Assembly (NCBI RefSeq): GCF_001858325.1
Contig: NZ_MBPP01000001.1
Coordinates: 62,001-126,000 of the forward strand
Direction: 5' to 3'
DNA from: Marinobacter sp. AC-23
GTDB taxonomy: Bacteria; Pseudomonadota; Gammaproteobacteria; Pseudomonadales; Oleiphilaceae
DNA: 64,000 bases
A model generated the notes under the pieces. It made no database searches and was not told where the DNA came from. It saw nothing but the letters and a program-made list of their open reading frames with translations. The position numbers and the translations under genes were made by a program. Shown piece by piece: positions 59,102 to 64,000 of this stretch (position 1 is the first letter of the stretch; every line of letters starts with the position of its first letter).

Positions 59102-61723
59102 ATGGATTCAAAACAGCTCACCCAAGGGCTTCATCAGGCTTTTTTCTCCGAAAACCACCGCCTGGTGTTCTGGTACGACCCGGAGCAAAGCTTCACCGAT
59201 GAGCTTTCACAGCTGGATTTGCCCGATGTTCAGCTACTGAATATGGCCGGTGCGTCTGCCCTGGCTGTAAAGCTGAAGCTTGAGCTGGAGGATCCAAAAG
59301 GCAAATACCTGCTGTATTTCCCGCAAGCAGAGCCTGAACCTGAGAACGACTGGCTGCTGGATATAAAGCTCTATTCCCGCAGCTTCTACGCCGATCGTAT
59401 CTCCATCATCTTCAATGAACTGGGATTGCAGCAACAAAGCTTGCGAGCGCACCTTGCCAACCGTGAGAAGTTCTTGAGCAAGGGGCGGATCGCGGCACTC
59501 AAGCGGTTTATTCAACCGGACTTCAATGAGGAAGCGCTGGATCTGGCTATGATTGCGGTGGTTGTACGTGCTGAAAGCCCGGACATCGCCAATATTCTGT
59601 TTACCTTGGGTGATGAGCTGGCAAAAGCCGGTGAGGGCTTGGAGTGTACTTCTGCATCTCTTGTCGAGTTGCAGAAGTACGGTCTTGTGCCGCCTCTGGT
59701 GAGTGCTTTGCAGGGCGAAGTGGGTTATCCCGCCTCTACGGAAGAACTTAGCGGTGCGGCTGCGTTTAATTTCGGCAACTTCCTCATTCGCTTGCTGGCT
59801 ACGGGTTACTGCGAGAGCATTTCAGATGTCCCAGGCTGGGCCAGCTCCGTTGCCATTTCTTCTGCCAATGCCAGGGCTACGTCCCGGGCCTTGTTGTCTC
59901 GCTGGCGTGATAGCTCTCGCTATTATCAGGCCTATGATGAGGTAGCTGGGTGGGTGGCTAACACCCTGAACATCAAGTCCCGCATTGCCGATCTTCCGAT
60001 TGAAACTTTGACTAATGTGGCGACCTTTCAGGAAGCAGAAACTCAAATCATCGTGGATTTGGTTAAGGCAATTCCCGATGCCCGGCCAGCGGATTTCACT
60101 GTTTTCGCTCGTGTAATTTCAGAGCGCTTAGATGGTTATTGGGCCTCTCGTCATAAAGACGACGATACCCGTCGCAAGTACCGGCTGATCTATTCCGCGC
60201 TGTCTGCTGCCATCCAGTTATTTTCTCTGCGCCAGGCGCATAGCGCTGGCTTTCATTTCGCCAGTACCGAGGCGCTTTATAAAGCCTATGAAACCGATCT
60301 ATACCAGTTTGATACCCAATACCGGCACTATTGTGCAGCCTCCCAAAAGGCCCATATCGAGCTGCTAAAACAGCTGGATGACGCGGTAGAGCAATGCTAC
60401 GCCAACTGGTATCTGGATCAGCTGGCTCGCAACTGGGGCGACTTAGTTGAGTCTGAAAATCGTCTGGAGAATTGGTTTATTTCTGGCGTGCCCAATCAAC
60501 AGAACTTTTACGAACATTGGGTGAAGGCCAAACAGGATAGCGCCCGCAGTAAACGCCAGGTGGTGATCATCAGCGATGCGTTCCGCTATGAGGCGGCGGT
60601 GGAGCTTCGGGATCGTATTAACCTGAAGCGATACAGTGAGGCCAAGTTATCCAGCCAGTTAGGCGTGGTGCCCAGTTATACCACTCTGGGCATGGCGGCT
60701 TTGCTGCCGCATCAAACGCTGGAGTACCGCGAAGGCGTGAGTGATGACGTATTTGTAGATGGAAAGTCCAGTAAAGGCAGCGCCAACCGCAGCAAGATTC
60801 TGGCGGGCTACAAGGGTATTGCCGTACAGGCAGACACCGTTAAGGCATGGAGCCGGGACGAAGGGCGGGAAGCGCTCAAGGATCAGCAGTTGGTGTATGT
60901 GTACCACAACGTGGTCGATGCTCGCGGTGATAGTGCGTCTACCGAGTCTGAGACTTTTGATGCGGTGGAATACGCGATTGAAGAGCTTACGGAACTGACG
61001 CGCAAGATTATGATGCACTTCAACACCACCACCGTGTTAATCACGGCAGACCACGGGTTCCTGTTCCAGCACAGCAAGTTGGAAGCCGCGGACAGAACCG
61101 CACTGGTCGATAAACCAGGCAATGCGCTGAAGAGCAAAAAGCGCTACGTGATTGGCCACGATCTGGCGGATGCGAAAGATGCCTGGTGCGGCTCTATCAA
61201 GCAAACGGCGGGCACAACTTCTGACACGCGATTCTGGATTCCCAAAGGCGCAAACCGTTTCCACTTTGTGGGCGGGGCGCGTTTTGTTCACGGCGGGGCC
61301 ATGCCGCAGGAGATTGTGGTGCCGGTGCTGTCCGTTAAGCAGCTTCGGGGCGAAAAGGCCGAGAGCCGTTCCAAACGCAAGGCGGAGGTGATATCGCCAA
61401 AGCCGAGCCTGAAGATGGTGAACAATATCCAACGCTTTGATCTGATGCAGACAGAGGCGGTTAGCGATCAGGTGCTACCGGTTACCATTGCGGTGGGAAT
61501 CTACGAGGGTGCCGAGCTGGTGTCCAGCGAAGAGGTAATCACCTTCGACAGTGCCTCGGAATCCATGGGCGAGCGTGTTAAGCCGGTGCGGTTGTCGCTG
61601 GCGGGAACAGACTTTGATCGTAAGCGTGATTACTTTCTTGTGCTGAAAGATAAAGACTTGAACACCGAAATTGAACGCTATCGGGTAGTGATCGATCTGG
61701 CTTTTACCGACGACTTTTTCTGA
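59102..61723 (+). CDS. pglZ: BREX phosphatase-fold protein PglZ
   Basis: Alkaline-phosphatase-superfamily protein essential for BREX; metal-dependent nuclease activity is reported for members. 873 residues. Metal-binding Asp in VVIISDAFRYEAAVELRD (about residue 482-500) and Asp-His in TTTVLITADHGFLFQHSK (about 640-655) are intact, and HNVVDARGDS lies between. ATG 59102 follows GATAAGGCGCAGTAA. The preceding 131-base gap separates it from the accessory block. Confidence 0.95.
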   Translation: MDSKQLTQGLHQAFFSENHRLVFWYDPEQSFTDELSQLDLPDVQLLNMAGASALAVKLKLELEDPKGKYLLYFPQAEPEPENDWLLDIKLYSRSFYADRISIIFNELGLQQQSLRAHLANREKFLSKGRIAALKRFIQPDFNEEALDLAMIAVVVRAESPDIANILFTLGDELAKAGEGLECTSASLVELQKYGLVPPLVSALQGEVGYPASTEELSGAAAFNFGNFLIRLLATGYCESISDVPGWASSVAISSANARATSRALLSRWRDSSRYYQAYDEVAGWVANTLNIKSRIADLPIETLTNVATFQEAETQIIVDLVKAIPDARPADFTVFARVISERLDGYWASRHKDDDTRRKYRLIYSALSAAIQLFSLRQAHSAGFHFASTEALYKAYETDLYQFDTQYRHYCAASQKAHIELLKQLDDAVEQCYANWYLDQLARNWGDLVESENRLENWFISGVPNQQNFYEHWVKAKQDSARSKRQVVIISDAFRYEAAVELRDRINLKRYSEAKLSSQLGVVPSYTTLGMAALLPHQTLEYREGVSDDVFVDGKSSKGSANRSKILAGYKGIAVQADTVKAWSRDEGREALKDQQLVYVYHNVVDARGDSASTESETFDAVEYAIEELTELTRKIMMHFNTTTVLITADHGFLFQHSKLEAADRTALVDKPGNALKSKKRYVIGHDLADAKDAWCGSIKQTAGTTSDTRFWIPKGANRFHFVGGARFVHGGAMPQEIVVPVLSVKQLRGEKAESRSKRKAEVISPKPSLKMVNNIQRFDLMQTEAVSDQVLPVTIAVGIYEGAELVSSEEVITFDSASESMGERVKPVRLSLAGTDFDRKRDYFLVLKDKDLNTEIERYRVVIDLAFTDDFF

Positions 61724-61736
61724 AGAGTATGAACGA

Positions 61737-63785
61737 ATGAATGATTTAGCCGCGCAGGCCGACAAGGATCTCGATCAGTTACTCAATGACCATTTCGCGG
61801 GCCGTGTGGTGCGCAAGGATCTGACCAAGCAGATCAAGGAAGGCGCGAATGTGCCGGTGTACGTGCTGGAATATTTGCTGGGCATGTACTGCGCCTCGGA
61901 TGACTCGGAAATCATTGAGACTGGCCTGGATAACGTCAAAAAGGTGCTGTCTGAAAACTACGTGCGCCCGGATGAAGCCGAGAAGGTGAAGTCACTGGTT
62001 CGGGAGCGGGGCAGCTACAAAGTGATCGATCGGGTTACCGTGCGCCTGAATGAGAAAAAGGATTGCTACGAGGCGGCGTTTTCCAATCTCGGTATCAAGG
62101 ATGCGGAGATTGGTGCCGGTATTGTTAAGGAAAATGAGAAGCTGCTTGTTGGCGGTATCTGGGTAATCGCCACGCTTAGCTATTATTACGAAGAAGGACA
62201 AAAGGGCTCGCCGTTCGGTGTGAGCACCCTAAAGCCAATTCAAATGCCCAATATGAACATGGCTGAGTTGTTTGCGGGTCGTGCTGCCTTAACCGTAGAC
62301 CAGTGGCGAGAAACCTTGATTCGTTCTATTGGTATGGAACCGGCGTCGTTGGATGAAACCGTGCAGTGGCACCTGCTGGCGCGGATGATTCCGTTTGTTG
62401 AGAACAACTATAACGTGTGTGAGTTAGGGCCAAGGGGCACGGGTAAGAGCCATATCTACAAGGAGTGCTCGCCCAATAGTATTCTTGTTTCGGGCGGCCA
62501 GACCACGGTTGCCAATCTGTTCTACAACATGAGCACCCGAAAAATGGGGCTGGTGGGGCTTTGGGATCTGGTCGCTTTTGATGAGGTTGCAGGTATTAAC
62601 TTCGGCGACAAAGACGGCATCCAGATAATGAAGGATTACATGGCCTCGGGATCGTTTGCCCGTGGTCGAGAGCAGATGGAGGCGAATGCTTCCATGGTGT
62701 TTATTGGCAACATCAACCAGTCCGTTGAGTCGCTGGTGAAAACCAGCCATCTTCTGGCGCCGTTCCCTGCTGCGATGGTTGATTCTGCCTTCTTTGATCG
62801 TTTTCACGCCTATATCCCTGGTTGGGAAATTCCCAAAATGCGGCCGGAGTTCTTCACCAACCGCTATGGCTTGATCGTGGATTACCTGGCCGAGTTCTAT
62901 CGGGAGATGCGCAAGCGCAGCTTTGCGGATGCGATAGACAAACATTTCAAGCTTGGCAGTGATCTGAACCAGCGTGATGTGATTGCGGTACGCAAAACGG
63001 TTTCCGGCCTGCTGAAGCTGCTGTACCCACACGGCGAGCTTGATAAAGAGGCCGTACGCCAGTGTTTGGAATATGCCTTGGAAGTTCGTCGCCGCGTTAA
63101 AGAGCAGCTCAAAAAAATTGGCGGCATGGAGTTCTATGATGTGCATTTTAGCTACATAGACAATGAAAGCCTGGAAGAGCATTTCGTGACGGTGAAAGAG
63201 CAGGGCGGTGGCAAGCTGATTCCTGAGGGGCCAAGCAAGCCGGGTGTGGTGCACTTGGTTGGTGTTAGCGCCAAAGGTGTGCCGAGCCTCTACCGCATCG
63301 AGCTGCAGGTAACCAAAGGCACTGGCAAACTTGCCACTTCAGGCTTATGGAGCATGCCTCCCCTGCGAGAACAGGTAAAAATGGCGTTTGATTATTTCAA
63401 AGCCAACATAACCCGGATCTCAGGTGCTTCCCGTGTGTTGGAGCACGACTTTCACCTTCACCTTGTGGATCTGCAAAACGGTGGCCCCATCCAATCACTG
63501 GCGCTACCCAGCATGGTCGCCTTTGCCTCTGGCATCATGTCGCGGCCAACACAGGCACAATCTGTGGTGCTTGGTGATATGAGTCTAGGCGGCAGCGTAA
63601 ACCCTGTTCAAAGCCTTGCTGAGTGTCTGCAGGTGACTTTTGATGCAGGTGGCAAACGTGTGGCACTGCCTATTACTAGCGCCGCTGATATTCCTACTGT
63701 GCCAGGGGAGCTGTTTACTAAGTTTCAGACGAGTTTTTATGCCGACCCTGTGGATGCGGTGTTTAAGGCGTTGGGAGTTGATTGA
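61737..63785 (+). CDS. brxL: BREX protein BrxL, Lon-like ATPase
   Basis: AAA+ protein with a C-terminal Lon-like domain that closes the type 1 BREX operon. 682 residues starting MNDLAAQADKDLDQLLNDHF; Walker A GPRGTGKSHIYKE at about 231-243, Walker B LVAFDEVAGINFGDKDG at about 278-294. In the Lon-like region (about 570-680) the stretch GGSVNPVQSLAECLQVTFDA has Ala-Glu-Cys where Lon proteases carry the catalytic Lys (LKEK). The Ser-containing PSAG motif is also not evident, so proteolysis is unlikely. It starts 13 bases after pglZ. Confidence 0.95.
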   Translation: MNDLAAQADKDLDQLLNDHFAGRVVRKDLTKQIKEGANVPVYVLEYLLGMYCASDDSEIIETGLDNVKKVLSENYVRPDEAEKVKSLVRERGSYKVIDRVTVRLNEKKDCYEAAFSNLGIKDAEIGAGIVKENEKLLVGGIWVIATLSYYYEEGQKGSPFGVSTLKPIQMPNMNMAELFAGRAALTVDQWRETLIRSIGMEPASLDETVQWHLLARMIPFVENNYNVCELGPRGTGKSHIYKECSPNSILVSGGQTTVANLFYNMSTRKMGLVGLWDLVAFDEVAGINFGDKDGIQIMKDYMASGSFARGREQMEANASMVFIGNINQSVESLVKTSHLLAPFPAAMVDSAFFDRFHAYIPGWEIPKMRPEFFTNRYGLIVDYLAEFYREMRKRSFADAIDKHFKLGSDLNQRDVIAVRKTVSGLLKLLYPHGELDKEAVRQCLEYALEVRRRVKEQLKKIGGMEFYDVHFSYIDNESLEEHFVTVKEQGGGKLIPEGPSKPGVVHLVGVSAKGVPSLYRIELQVTKGTGKLATSGLWSMPPLREQVKMAFDYFKANITRISGASRVLEHDFHLHLVDLQNGGPIQSLALPSMVAFASGIMSRPTQAQSVVLGDMSLGGSVNPVQSLAECLQVTFDAGGKRVALPITSAADIPTVPGELFTKFQTSFYADPVDAVFKALGVD

Positions 63786-64000
63786 GAAGATTGACCCTCG
63801 ATCGAGTTTTTTGGAGTATCGCGCGTATTTATTAAGAATATTCGTAAATTATCGGCCGCGCTTATTCATTCATCTGGCTGCCGGTTAGTATCTCCGTATT
63901 TGTTTAATTGTCTTTGTATGGAATTTCTTACATAGAGTGCCGTGTTAGCGGGTGTCGGCTTACCCGGCGTAGGGGGAACCGTTGCCGGAACCCCGTTCTC
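63786..64000. other. Region downstream of brxL, no gene supported
   Basis: 215 bases, AT-rich for the first half. CTCGATCGAG at 63793-63802 is a short palindrome, and the last 50 bases are GC-rich. I see no terminator with a T-run, no open frame with a family-like product, and no repeat of the tRNA-Ser 3' end. The island probably continues or ends beyond the window. Confidence 0.5.

Noticed and set aside
40928-63785. CRISPR arrays or transposase genes within the island
   Set aside because: I looked for regularly spaced 25-40 base repeats and for transposase-like or integrase-like proteins and saw none in this interval.
63640-63888. Rightward frame overlapping the end of brxL
   Set aside because: Mostly an out-of-frame reading of brxL with no ribosome site and no recognisable domain.

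Overview
The window looks like a gammaproteobacterial chromosome, most likely Marinobacter or a close relative. This is an inference from gene content and order, not from a search: mltD-gloB-methyltransferase-rnhA-dnaQ followed by a FimL-like gene, metZ-type sulfhydrylase, a siroheme sulfite reductase with a DUF934 partner, DUF2970 and DUF445 proteins, and tusDCBE beside a BI-1 family gene. Roughly the first 40 kb is core genome; the last 23 kb is a phage-defence island.

Core part (1-40.5 kb): the end of purF, metZ, ftsK, lolA, rarA, serS and cobA run rightward to a strong terminator. Next come a DAHP synthase (leftward), a DUF1631-PilZ pair (rightward), fabI and a complete yejABEF-type peptide importer (leftward), then mltD and gloB (leftward). 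A methyltransferase, rnhA, dnaQ and fimL (rightward) follow. After an SCP2-domain protein come sohB and acuI (rightward), DUF934 and cysI (leftward), a 34-residue membrane peptide facing a DUF2970 protein, and metH (leftward). The core ends with nfuA, a DUF445 protein and a small membrane protein (rightward), tusEBCD and yccA (leftward), and a tRNA-Ser(UGA) with a near-consensus promoter.

Defence island (40.9-63.8 kb): all genes point rightward and many start codons overlap the preceding stop codon. It contains all six type 1 BREX genes in order (brxA, brxB, brxC, pglX, pglZ, brxL). Two sets of extra genes are embedded. Between brxC and pglX lies a coupled trio: a helix-turn-helix-like protein, an AbiEii-like nucleotidyltransferase and a PP2C-like phosphatase. 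Between pglX and pglZ lie a DUF262/DUF1524 (GmrSD/BrxU-like) nuclease, an unrecognised 426-residue protein, an AAA ATPase-TOPRIM pair, and a membrane-anchored DUF4041/GIY-YIG protein. The island is therefore BREX plus several probable accessory defence modules. The HTH-nucleotidyltransferase-PP2C trio and the three-piece pglX are the least familiar parts.

A caution applies to the whole window. At least eleven breaks in ten genes (purF, metZ, the methyltransferase, fimL, acuI, metH, a small membrane protein, brxA, the nucleotidyltransferase, and twice in the DUF262 gene) are each explained by loss of one base, in nearly every case from a short homopolymer. They hit essential-type and accessory genes alike. 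I read most of them as sequencing or consensus errors and annotate those genes across the break.
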